64,000 bases of DNA from Branchiostoma floridae (Eukaryota; Chordata; Leptocardii; Amphioxiformes; Branchiostomatidae). Where the stretch lies: contig NC_049982.1 of NCBI RefSeq assembly GCF_000003815.2, positions 20,832,705-20,896,704 on the forward strand, given 5' to 3'. Of the stretch, positions 28,001 to 40,300 are shown piece by piece. Below the pieces are notes generated by a model. It saw only the letters and a program-made list of their open reading frames with translations. It did not search any database and had not been told where the DNA came from. Every line of letters begins with the position of its first letter. Within the stretch, counting starts at the first letter, position 1. A program made the translations under genes and the position numbers.

Positions 28001-31000
28001 TTTATGAGAAATTGAGGTCAAAAGATGAAGGTTTCTAAAGATTAAATCATTGACTTATAGAAAAGGACATCTGGATTACATATGTGCTGTTGTAGTAATG
28101 TTAAGAAGATTGTGTTTTCATCACACGCGGAATGAATATTCTATTTCACTATACACAGATTTCTCTTTGATGATCTTCGATGAATGTCACCACACCAAGA
28201 AGGAGAACGTGTACAACAAGATTATGGGCCGTGTCATCTTGCAGAAGTTTTTCCAGCCCGACCGACTACGGCCTCAGATCGTCGGCTTCACGGCGTCCCC
28301 CGGGGTGGGAGGGGCCAGGACTCACGCCAAGGCCGTCTCTCACATCCTGCAGGTGCATCATGTAGATTCCTGATGAGAGAATATTATTATCAAGTTCTTT
28401 ATTGGTAACAAAGTAAATTCCAGGGCATCTAACAGATTGTCTAACTTATCTTTATTGCATTTGTCAGATCCTTGCCAATCTGGATGCTTCTAAAATAAAA
28501 ACAGCAGAGAAACACGAGGACGAACTTCAGAAGGTCGTAGGTCAGCCCAAACGGGAGTGTCACATCACCAACGAGCGGCATGCGGACCCCTTCGGCGATG
28601 AGCTAAAGAAGATGATGCAAAAGATCCACCGGATGATTGACATGGAAGGGCCCGGGGAGCGCGGTCCTCCAGCAGACTTCGGCACGCAGATGTACGAGCA
28701 ATGGGTGGTGGAGATGGAGAAGCAGGGTCAGTGTCTATCTCACTCTAAACTTAGAAATAAAGTTGAAATTATGGTCTCTATACAATATTATTATCAGATC
28801 AATTAGTTTTTGTAATAAATCTATCCAAATAAAAGAGCATTGTCAAATTTATTATTCAGCGTAAGATAGTTTAGCTAGATTACGGATAACTACACTGAAA
28901 CCTTTTCAACGATGAATACACAAAACAACGTTTTTCCACTAAACAGGAGGCATGAAGAGCAACCGATGCGTCCAGACCTGCGCAGAACACTTGAGGAAGT
29001 ACAATGACGCATTGGTCATCAACGACACTCTGCGCATGTCTGACGCCTTTCAGTACCTGAAGGAGTTTTACACGAAAGAGTCTGATCGTCAGGATGGGTT
29101 TGACGAGACGGACAGAAAGCTGGCCAGTATCTTTTCTGGTAGGCAGTACGTTGATGCAATATCTAAATTTCATGGCAATTCATACCAAACTGTAAATGTA
29201 TTTCTTTCCTTATTAAATGTATCACATATGACTTTTCTATTCTATAAATTTGTGTAGATTTTTTGCACACATACTTGGAACACATGATGTGCCACATATG
29301 TGTTCAAACTTTATGGATAACAATGACTACAGCCGCTGTGCATCAGTACCGATGTTTGCCAATGATTGATTGACGTTTGCTCTCGATCACCTTTCAGAGA
29401 GCTTCTTTCATCTTGAGAAACTCACCAAGAAGTCACAATACGAGAATCCCAACCTTGAGGCGCTGAAGGAGAAGCTCAAGCAGGAGTGCGAGGCAAAAGA
29501 AGGCGCCAGGGGGATCCTCTACACGAAGACCCGACAGTCCACGGCCTTCCTGTTGTCATGGATACGAAACACACCAGAGCTGAACAATCTGCTGAGAGCC
29601 GATCAGCTGACCGGCACAGGCACGGGCTCCATCAGCAAGAACAACCACATGACACCGGTGAGACGATTTTCAGTTGAGAATTTTACAAACTCATTTTTTA
29701 GGATATGGTGACTAGTTACTGTTTTTCGGAAAATGAAGGAAGGAAGGAAGGAAAGGGTAAATAACATGAAAGTTTTGATTTGTTCGACTAGATCAAACAG
29801 CGAGAGGTGATCAGACAGTTTCGGGAAGGCGAGCTGAATCTGCTCATCGCCACCACTGTCGCCGAAGAGGGTTTGGACATCAAGGAATGCAACTTCGTCA
29901 TCCGATACGGACTGGTTACCAATGAAATAGCCATGATGCAGGTTCGTCTATTGGCTACACATAAAACTTAATCATGTCCTTTGAAGCACTGGATATTCTT
30001 GTCTTAGTGCATTTCATTATGCAAATGTCTTTTCTGCTGCTGCTTGACATATAGATTTAACAAATATCCTGTAGATGTTTATTATATGAATATGCTAGTG
30101 GTTTGAGTAAATATTAAAGGACTTGATTTGGAAAGATGAATGCAATGCACTGTAACCCTCCGCGTAGGCACAACGCAGCACCTTTCTATCAAAATACAAT
30201 ATAACAAAAAAAAACGCAATCCCATTTTCCCACACACCTATGTACCGTATATGACAAGAGACTTATCTGACTACAGGCAAGCGGACGTGCCCGAGCTGAA
30301 GACTCCACCTACACGCTGGTGGCAGGAGGGAAGACAGGCGCGGGGCAGAGGGAAGAAAACAACCTGTACAAGGTAGAGATGATGCACCGGGCCATTAGGT
30401 ACATACAGAACATGCCGGCCGACCAGTATCACCAGGAGGTAAGCGTAAAACCATGAAAGGCATTTTCAACAGTTTTCGGCAATTATATTTGTTTGATTTG
30501 TTTGAACCTTTGTTTAGTCATGCTCAAATCGGTGTACAGGCCGCTTTTCATTGAGGTTATGAAGCAAGGGTCAGACAAAGTATATAACAGAGATACATTT
30601 TACGTCATTGTAGTATGTCACCATTACATATGTTTTAATCATACGGTAACCAACGCACTCACGTGGACGCTCCATAAAAGTTGACGTCAGCAAAGCAAGA
30701 AATGGTGACGTACATACGATGTTATCCATATCATCCTTATCAGATTAAGAAGAGACAACGAGCCATCTGCAGCGAGCTGCGCGCACGGAACAACCCTGGC
30801 ATCAAGGAACGAAAGCAGGCCGCAGCATCCGGGACCTTCCTGCACTGTAAGAAGTGTAACCAGAAGGCATGCGATGCTGCGGAGCTCAGGCTGATAGAGG
30901 TGAGGAATGTTTACAGTAAGATAATTTTATTATATTAATAGTGCTCTTGGGTTTGTGTCAATCTGTACTAGTATGCACTGGCATCCTTTTTAACATTTAG

Positions 31001-32556
31001 TAGAGTAAGATAGTGGGACCGCGTGGCGCAGTGGCAGCATATTCGGCTCGAGACCGAGAGGTGGCGGGTTCGAATCCGCCTGCCGTGTCACCGATCTTGT
31101 GCCCTTGGGAAAGGCACTTTACACGACTTTCCTCACTTAACTCAGTGGCAGGCCTTTGTGGCCGAGACAGGCATTAGGGGCATGTTCGGGTATGACGCAC
31201 CCGCCATGACACACGAGTCGGAACCCCTTACATCCTTGGTCGGAAGTCCTCCTAGGAGACGGATACTCCGAACAACAAAGCTGCATCTGCTGGAGCCGCC
31301 TCACAGTTGCCCCTGTGAGACTTAGTGCTCCAATAGACGAGTGGGTGGAGAAGGAATTGCACACCCCTCCTTCACCATAAAAAGTCATGTGCAGGTCATG
31401 CAAACAGGCAAATGTCTGTCTGCCTCCTCATCTGTCAAATCGACAGGAGAATCCAAAACAAAAACAAAAAGAGTAAGATGGCTTAGTTTGTAACATTATT
31501 GCTTCCACTGCGCCTATCTAAAGCTTAACCTGTACGATCTAGCAAAGCAGAGGATTATTCTTGCAAATGCAATAAAAAATGTATTCTCTGCTTTAGACTT
31601 AAGGAATTTGACGACGTCAGCTGCTGATCTCCTTTGGTCTGTAGGGTCCTTTTGTCTGAAGAATCGTGTGAATTTTGTCCATGATGAAAATCTCCGGAAA
31701 TAGTCGTGCGTGGATCGTCCATATTGAAGATGATTTTGAATACCACCTCTACAGGGGGCCCACCATGTGCACCCTGACCCCGAGTTCCTGAGGAATGTCG
31801 GGAAGGCGGATGAGGCTGAAGAACCGCTTCAGAAGTTCCAGGAGTGGAGTAGGATCGGCAGCGTCAAATGCAGGAAGTGCGTCCAAACCGTAGTTTGCAC
31901 ATTTCATATATTTCTTTCTATCGACATTCCTTGTTAAAGATTCCATAGAAAGTAATTCGGAAGTTGTTTTCACGCCGGTTTGTATAGCTGCAAGCTTAGA
32001 TACAGATTTTACATTGAGTACATTACTGTCATTGGTGCGTGTAGATGAAAAAAAGCTTGAACTGACAGTATTATGCACAAGAAGCCTTCATTTTTCAATA
32101 GAAATACTAACCAAAATAGAAAGGTGACATTTGAAAACTGCAAATATGTAGTGTCCACCTTCACTATGTTGACTACTGCTATGTTTATTCCTACCCCAAC
32201 ACATGTATATTTAGTGACCTGAAGAAGAGGAAGAAGACAGAGCAAAAACTATATGTTATCCTTCTGTGTAGGTTAACATAAAAAGTAGAACAGAAAAACA
32301 GACGAGTCGTCGTACAAATGTGAGAACGTTTCTTTCCTCCAGATGTGAACAGGACTGGGGCATGCTGATGCTGCACAAGGGCATGAACCTGCCATGTCTG
32401 AGTGTAAAGAACTTCACCCTGCGGAAGCAGGGGATCCCTCCGCGCCGACCCAAGAAGTGGAAGGACTCCGGCATCGCTGTGGCAGAGTTCGACTACGCGC
32501 AGGACATAGAGATGGGGGACGTGGCTATGGACACGAGCGAGGATGATGACCTCTAA
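25087..32556 (+). CDS. IFIH1-like: RIG-I-like receptor, MDA5 type (CARD-CARD-DECH helicase-RD)
   Basis: This is a cytosolic double-stranded-RNA sensor of innate immunity that signals through CARD oligomers. Sixteen exons join in phase (968 residues): 25087-25312, 25448-25641, 26068-26251, 26644-26712, 26905-27024, 27142-27323, 27657-27879, 28159-28352, 28468-28726, 28947-29138, 29398-29657, 29792-29941, 30277-30438, 30744-30899, 31755-31876, 32343-32556. Two CARD-like helical units occupy about residues 10-95 and 105-200. Helicase motif I is SPTNSGKT (293-300), motif II DECH (407-410), motif III TAS (444-446), and motif [10 protein letters not shown] (751-758). The regulatory domain has the two zinc CxxC pairs, C840/C843 and C896/C899. 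VMVNKVHLVEQ and [12 protein letters not shown] are closer to MDA5 than to RIG-I. Odd: the third residue of motif VI is Ser where vertebrate RLRs have Arg. An in-frame ATG at 24997 would add 30 residues without CARD likeness, so 25087 was chosen. No frameshift or stop was found. Confidence 0.95.
31012..31469 (+). mobile_element. full-length tRNA-derived SINE with target-site duplication
   Basis: The head has a tRNA-type A box (TGGCGCAGTGG) and B box (GGTTCGAATCC), so it carries an internal pol III promoter. A conserved tail block, GGGAAAGGCACTTTACACGA, follows. The element ends in an A-rich AAAACAAAAACAAAAA tail. AGAGTAAGAT flanks it on both sides (31002-31011 and 31470-31479), a 10-bp target-site duplication. 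It lies in the RLR intron between exons 14 and 15. It belongs to the widespread metazoan tRNA-SINE type; the exact family needs a repeat library. Confidence 0.88.
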
Positions 32557-32812
32557 ATAATTTGGACTTAAGATAAAGGAAGATGTTGGGACACTACTGT
32601 AGATCTTATAGTTCGCAATAGCTTGCAAGGTAGGATAATGGAGAGGAATATGTAATACAGGAGGGAGGACGGAAACCAGGGAGAAGTGGGGAATGTGGAC
32701 CCAATATTACTAAGGTGTGTTTATTAGCAACGAGATGATGAATGTACACAAGGCTTCGAACAAATGTGATGTAATTACACACTGGTATTGATTGAATGTT
32801 ATTCATATCATA

Positions 32813-32841
32813 TCATATCATATCATATCATATATCATATC
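32813..32841. repeat. (TCATA)n microsatellite
   Basis: Five to six TCATA units with one shortened copy, located in the 3' flank of the RLR gene. Confidence 0.85.
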
Positions 32842-33045
32842 GGACGAAGATTTGCAGCTGCTTGGCAAAGTAAATGTATGTGACACATTATAATCGTTGC
32901 GTAGACCGATGCTACAGAGATCAAATAATGTCATTTGCGTACATAGGATACATTAGATATGCATAGCATCACTCCAAATTAATTGTGGCATCATAGCATA
33001 CAATGCATCACTACGCAAATCAGTCTGATACACTTACCGTGTACT

Positions 33046-33051
33046 AATAAA
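33046..33051 (+). terminator. candidate AATAAA signal for the RLR transcript
   Basis: This is the first clear AATAAA downstream of the RLR stop, implying a 3' UTR of about 0.5 kb. Unproven; a variant hexamer nearer the stop could be used. Confidence 0.3.
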
Positions 33052-33394
33052 TCATAGAATCTTTCAACTTACACCTCATTACCTCTCTGACTAGAATTAA
33101 ACCATTCTATTATTTTCTGGTACATCATGTTAATGTGCTATAAATTGTAACATCACTGAATACTTATCTTTCTTATGTAGATAGCATACGTATCGAACGT
33201 AGACACGCGAACTACACATCCTACACTCATCTATCTGTATTCTGTAGGCTAAGGACATACAAGTGTGCTAATCCTGCAATACATGTGCTTCCTTTCACAT
33301 TGTCCATGAACTGTCCCCCGAAACAAACTTTCATTCCTCCACGATCAGAAGCAGTCGCTGTGCAATCTAATAATACGGCGGTGTGCATGACTTA

Positions 33395-33952
33395 AGGTGG
33401 GCAAACACAGATATTCCAGACGTACACAAGAGCCCTTAATCATCGGTTTTGTTAATAACTATCAAATCTAAAAATTTACCAATGTTTAGACAGCTTTGTA
33501 GGGCCATAATTTGAAATACTTTTCTTGTCGCTAGATGGCGCAGCAGCAAACTTTGATCCAAACCATGAGTTATCGCTCATCTACAATCTCTACTCAAACT
33601 GTCATGACAAACCTGCTTCGTCCTTTCGATTGCACCTTACTCACATACCATTGTGTAGATACCGTGACAGGACGTATTTTCCCCTCCGGACGCCAAATCA
33701 ATCCACACTACAATTCACCGTCTGTAGGAAATTCCTCCTCGCCTTAACAATGCGCTAGGATACCCTAGCAAGACCAATACGTAACTTCATCAAACTCACA
33801 TTTATACCATTTGATATGAATGCTTTCTGTGATCAGCATTTTACTGTTAATAGGTCAATAGAACACAGTCTGACCTTAAAATGTATCCGTACACCAGTCA
33901 GATTCAGATTGACAAACAATTTTTGTTTTGCAATTTTCTGGTTGGCCCACCT
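33395..33952. mobile_element. possible PIF/Harbinger-like MITE
   Basis: AGGTGGGCAAAC at the left end matches the reverse complement of the right end (AGGTGGGCCAAC), and TTA stands outside both ends. A TTA target-site duplication with short inverted repeats is typical of PIF/Harbinger elements. The terminal repeats are only 12-16 bp, so chance is not excluded. No transposase coding is present. Confidence 0.4.
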
Positions 33953-34320
33953 TTACCCAGCACAGCTCTGTTGGTATTACTGAGGTGTTAGATCACATCA
34001 CCGGTACTACCATAGGATAACCTCTGACTCGCTTGGTCACTTATGCCCACAAACATCTTCAACGTGATGTCATCATGCGTTGAACGTGAAAGTCACAGCA
34101 GACTTAGGTACGATACCGCCCGTTACCAGATCCCTGAGATGGGAAAAACACAGGGACCATCAAATCTTCATACGATAGAGACTGTAATCCTGAAGACCTC
34201 AATGATGTCTCAACATGAAAAATCGTCAAGTCATCACACAAGTTGTATAGAAAAGTGATCTGATATAGGAATCGGAGACACTATTTATCTGAAAGTTATT
34301 GGTAAATAAGGACGTTGAAC

Positions 34321-37300
34321 TCACTCAGGAGGAGACATGGGCAGTGGTTTGTGAAATCCCTGCTTGTGAACCAGCCAAAAGGTATCCTGCATCCCCTTTC
34401 CCTGCAAAAAAAAAATGTTTTTATCGTTTTTTATTGAGTCTGCAGCTGATTATAGCTGTTAGTAGTGGGAGCAAAGGCTATCGTCTTGGACCCGCCATGG
34501 ATATACGGCATATATGCTATGATGCGTGCAAAAGAAATGCCAGTATGAGTCGACTTCTAGTAGCTATATATATATAGGCCCTTTTAAGTCAGAGATCTAC
34601 TGAGAGTTCATAGCAGTTCTATAGCAATACCAAATGACCAACTATGTTTTAAAATAAGTTGTCATATTTTCACCCGTACTAAACCGCCAGAAGAAGACGA
34701 TGGTGCACATAGATTAAGTGTTATCCTGCTGGCGTACATGCTTATAGAAACGTCACAGAATTTTGCTCTTCCAACCAACTACCAGCATTCATCCCATTGC
34801 TCAAATTTCGCTTTTAATCTATCTATCAAAGAATGTGAACATGAGGATTATAGATAGACCAAACATACAAGGCAGTGGCTTACGTTAGCCACACGAGCAT
34901 TAAAGTTAAAGTACGTCCTAAGGTCACTGAAGGCCACGCTATGTAATGGACTGGTCATCTGATTATGACGAAGATCCCTGTCATGAGATCACACCACCCG
35001 GGCCGAGTCGGGTTATCAGGGTGAGATCTAATCTGATTACGAGATGTGCATTTCTTTGACATTGAGGGCTCGTCAACATATAGTGGTGGGAGCAGTTTTA
35101 AACAATTGATATTGGCAGGACCTGTGAATTACATGTTGTACATATGCTTTGTACCATTCTCGTTTCAATCGTGTCAATATACACATATTCTATTTTTTTG
35201 TACTAGATATTGCGTCATGTTTGGGATCCCAACAGAATATCATCTACAAAGTGAAGTTTGTTCAGGGTTGTCAGGACTTGTAAACACGCGTTAGCAGTGA
35301 TGACCTTACCTTAATTTCCATTTGTCCGCGATGCTCCACCTTAAACCCGCCCATCTCATCCAGGGCCTGCTTCAGCGCAGAGCTGACGTGGATACGCAGA
35401 GCTGGAAAGCCAACATTAAGTTTATGACATGTCGACATGTCGACAACGTAACGAAGCAGCATTCGGGTGTTATCGCAAATACCCTGGTAATTAAGGCGGC
35501 ATACTTACCTCAAACATTTTCACCTTTGCCTTTAGTATTTACGATAGAACGGATAGTACATGCTTGTACTCTGTACTTTGGGATATGATATCTAGATCTA
35601 AAATCAATATCTAATGTTTATCATATAAAGTTATAAGCCTGAAGAAACGCTGATAAAATCCATCATGCTGAAGTTGATTACAGCACACTTGTAATTATCA
35701 TCAGTTTGCTCTACATTTGAATGTTAGATGGTTTTATTTTTAGTGATATAGGTGGGATCCCGGGAATATGTCTAACCTTTTCCGTTTGACTCCATTCGTG
35801 ATGCGGTGTTCACCGTGTCCCCGAACAGACAGTAGCGCGGCATGGACAACCCGACAACCCCCGCGGCACAAGGTCCCGTATGTATGCCGATGCGCAGAAG
35901 CAGCTGCGCAGAGGGCAGGTGTCGGATGGTGAACTGGGCTGCCTCGCTGAGCAGGTTCAGCGACATGGTGGCAATCTGATCCACGTGATCTTTGTTTCTG
36001 TCAGGAATCCCCGACACGACCATGTAGGAGTCATTCACAGTCTCAACCTGATGTGAAAAGGAATGACCAAGAAACATAAAAGAATTCTATTAAACTTCAT
36101 TTTGGGAAAAGACGCAAAACTTGCCCTATGCAAAAATGCTGAGGCAAACACCTCTCTGCTACTCTCGATGACTATGCATGTTGCAAGTAAGTTGCGAGAC
36201 TTACTGAAATTCTGCTTGGTATCCGATTACGAGCCTTATCGTGTTGATTGGTATAATATTTTGAATCGCTATAACAAATTAAGCAGCAACTACCGGTCGA
36301 AAAAGGAAATATTTGTTTACATATGAAGATCCGATGCTATGACACTCAAATCTTTCGTATTGTTGTGCAATGGATCTCAATATAACAGTAAAGATAATAG
36401 TTGACCAATGATCACTATCAATTTATGATTTAAAAGTCACAAATTTTGCTAAAGAAAATTGGGAAAATCTTGCTAGCCTTGCAACATTCATCAACATGTA
36501 TCCACTATGTTACGCGTATCCACCTATTGAAAACAGTGTGTTCTCTCGTGAAGCACCCACATTTAAGTATACAGGCATGCGTTGGAGATTTATCTCTTTA
36601 GATGCAGATTTTCAAAGGGCGGATACATATGACCTGGTGTATATTTGCTAGAGACGTTAGACGTTAAATCATACGGAGATTATTTCTGCCATTACATGAT
36701 CCTCTCACCTTGTATACATGATGTTGTTCAATGATGCCATCAAAGCAGGAGTACAGGTCATTCAGTAGATCCACGATCTAAGAAAATAATTGATGGATGT
36801 TTTCACAATGTGTATGGCGTTAAGAATTGATCCAAATGTAACAGACCTCTTACACGGTGGTATCATTCATTTTTTGTAGCTAGAGAGATTTTGATGGCAC
36901 CTTATGACTTTGCGCACATGCCATGTACAAGAAGCCCTGTTATAATTCTCTCCAACCGTTGGGTTACGGGTTGCTACCTGAACATTTGAATGAATGTCAG
37001 TAAACACGAGCAAATATTGTTGTCACATGTCCGCACCAGAACCCACCCACCTGAAAAGGCGTGCTCTGAGCGGCGATAGTGCTGAATCCGATGATGTCGG
37101 AGAAGAAGACGGTTGACTGGTCGAACATCTCTGGACTTACCACCCTCCCCTGCTTCAACTCGTCCGCAACGGTTCTGTTTTGGAGGAGGAATAACTCATC
37201 ATATAGTTACCTTTGTCCACAAACATGGCAGTAGACGCTGATTTAGTTCTCACAGGATAAGTTCGACTGTTCTACTGCCTTACCAGATGTGTAGTCTCTG

Positions 37301-40300
37301 ATTTTTAGCCTTGTAGCTTTTAATGTCCTTCGAATGTTTTTGTTACAATTGTAAAGAGGTTGTGTATTAAACTACACGAACTTCACACTTGCCTGGGTAG
37401 CATGCTGTGTAGCAGCTTGTCTGTTTTCTTCTGTTCCTCCACCAGCTGCTTGGTTCTGTCCGCCACTATGGACTCCAGGTTAGCGGCGTACTTCTCCATG
37501 ATCACGATCATGTTGTCCATAACGTTGGCGTCCCTGCGGTCATAAATATACGGCACAACGCACAGGCTTTAACATTCCTCAGGTAATATCAATGGCCAAT
37601 TGTGCATATGGCCCTCACCAAACCATCAGATAAGACGGAAATTGAAGCTTCTAAGTAAAACGCATTCTCGTCGGATATTGATGAAATCTTGTTACTTCGG
37701 ACAATGCTCGAGCGTTATCTTTCCGAATGACAGCAGGCAGACTGACAATGACTGCTATTTTTCGTATTAGAATGTTAGGTCTAGGACAGGCTTAGATGAA
37801 GTTTCTAGGTATTACCTTCTGCTGATAATATCTGTAGTAGGGGATAAGTTATTGGGGCTTATCCTTACCTTCCCTTATTACACTTTCGGAATATCTTCCT
37901 GATGGCAGTGAAATCAGGACGAGCCTCTGGTACTTCGGACCAGCACCGCACCATCAGCTTATAGACTTCAGGAGTAGCCCCTTCCTCATCCACAATGGGC
38001 CGCACGGGCGGGTTAGTGCCCATTCGCACTCGCTCCACTATGTCTAGAAATGTATATGTGCCTTTTAGTGATAACAATCCGCGAGCCGGACCAAGCGTTG
38101 ATGATCGTTTCACGTAATGTAATAGCATTATGATTTACAGAAGCTGTTCCCAAAGGGTAACAGAAGACGACCTTATAACAGACTTTGTTAGAAAAGATCA
38201 GCAGACATAAACTGGTCCTTGCCCTACCTCTGGGCGTGGAGTCATTGCCACAGTAAGGATGCCCCCGGCTGATGACCTCCTGTGTGATGATGGCGAAGCT
38301 GTACACATCTCCCTTCTGTGTGCCCTTCAGCGGTGGGCAGGGCATTCTCAGCAGCTCCGGAGCGGTCCATAGCAACTCTGGGTGTGCAAGAAGACAGCAG
38401 CAATCATGAAACATAACAAAGGTTAATGTTTATGCATTCTTCTTCATTCTTATAAAACGACCAAGAGGATTACTGGTGGCCGTGTTACCTCTTATTGACA
38501 CGTCCGGTCGGCATATAGATATTTGTCACTCCGTGACAGCAGACAGAGGGGCGTTGGTTGGAGAAAAACAACGACACGACAGACACAGAGGTGGCCGTAC
38601 GAATAATTTCTATAGATCTAATTCGAACAGAATCTATTGGACAACACAGAGGTGCCCCGGATACTGGAATCTCTAGATTCTTAAGCTTTTCGATTCAGGA
38701 CGTTATGAAACAGATCTTAGACAGTGAATGAAAATGCTCACTCATGTATTCCTCGTGCTCGCCAACCTCCGGATTCTCTGATTGGTTGGCCTTGAAGCGC
38801 GCCATTCCAAAGTCCGTTATCTTCACCATCCAGCGATTGTCAATCAAACACTTGTTGGACCGCAACGAACCATGGGAAAGCACAGGGCACCGGTGTAGGT
38901 ATTCCATACCCTGAGGGGGATGTAAGGAAGTGGGGAGATGTCACGGAGTCACAAAGATGAAATTACTGTTTCATGCAAGACGTGAATATAGAACTTCATA
39001 ATCGCGTGGTAGAAGGAATGTCTGCAGAAAATTCGAATATTTCTAAACGTAATGTGCTTTCTGTCTAATCTTCCCAAAGATATGGATGGACAACTGTTAC
39101 AGTTCCGTTGACGTATAACGGGAGGTGCCCCAACACGGTACGCTTTTTCTTGCTCTCAAACTCATGGCGCTCCATCGCTAGTTGCCTGAGAGTGGTCAAA
39201 TTTTGATGACTGAATTTTTTACTCATAGATTTGAACAACATACTTGAATAAGAAATGCATTCATGTGGTTCATGAACCTTTCGCGCTGCGTGTTACAAGC
39301 GGCAAACACTGAGAGACAATTTCGTGTATGTAACCTTCCAATTTTGTGCTACGCGGGACAGTGTGCCTAACTCGGTACGCTTTTTTTTAATATTTTGCTC
39401 TCTTCAGAAGTAAGTGGTAAATCTAAGTACACAGAAAAAAATTAATAGTATGATATTTTAGCTTTCTTTTGGTGGTAAAATCGTGACTGTATGTACTTCT
39501 TGTCTCACATGAGGAAGGCTGTAGCTAGAACAATCCAGCTGATGTTTTAAGGGCAACGGGCTGAATGCACTGATTGTGAATGCCCGACTAAAAAACCATT
39601 ACGAAAAAACGACACCGCCAACATCAACAAAACTCTGTCTGATTATACGAAAATATCATCTATATATCTCTGTCAAGTCTTATTTTCATAGACAGCACGA
39701 ATCATTTGTTACAGTCAAATAAATCTTTGGAGCGTTCTCTAGTCTGCCACCTTCACGGCCACACTCCCTTGGGAGTACAATGGTGGCAATGTTTATGTCG
39801 CTTCCTTTTGGTTACTTTTCTACTCAACAAACATTTGAAGACCCATATTCATAGTGTTTTATGAAGCTTTATTTATGTGTATCATGGCAGTTGTGTGACT
39901 GCTTGGATGAGTTCGTATAGTTAGCGACACGAGCCGCCAATACGCAGAGGCCGGTGACCGCAGTGATTTAGCACTGTCAACATTACTGTTAGAATTCTGC
40001 TCTTAAAAAAACATGAAGTAAATATGTTAAAGTATACTTGGAATGCAAATTAAAGTTGTGTGCATGGACTTGGTTTATTTACCTTTGTAATCAGCATAGT
40101 CAGTGACAACAAACACGGTGTACTTATGGATAATAAGATCAGCAAAAAATCCGTACCGTCTTACGACGGTGACCGTCTTAGGGCGGCCCCCGTTATGTGC
40201 ATATACATATGCTAGATATAAATTGGAAGCTAAACCAAAAACAAAATCATACGTCGGGTGAAATTCCCGTCCGGGAACATTCGCTCCCGGTGGAGAGAAT

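Larger units (their letters stand above)
32557..34320. other. spacer between the convergent RLR and guanylyl cyclase genes
   Basis: This 1.8-kb stretch separates two 3' ends. It contains a TCATA microsatellite, a candidate RLR polyadenylation signal and a possible 558-bp MITE. Short open frames near 33530 fall inside that MITE and are not supported as genes. Confidence 0.6.

Noticed and set aside
31017-31090. A functional tRNA gene
   Set aside because: A and B boxes are present, but the sequence runs into a SINE tail with A-rich end and target-site duplication, so it is a SINE head.
33525-33758. Two overlapping 70-77 codon frames
   Set aside because: They fall inside the possible MITE between two 3' UTRs and resemble nothing.
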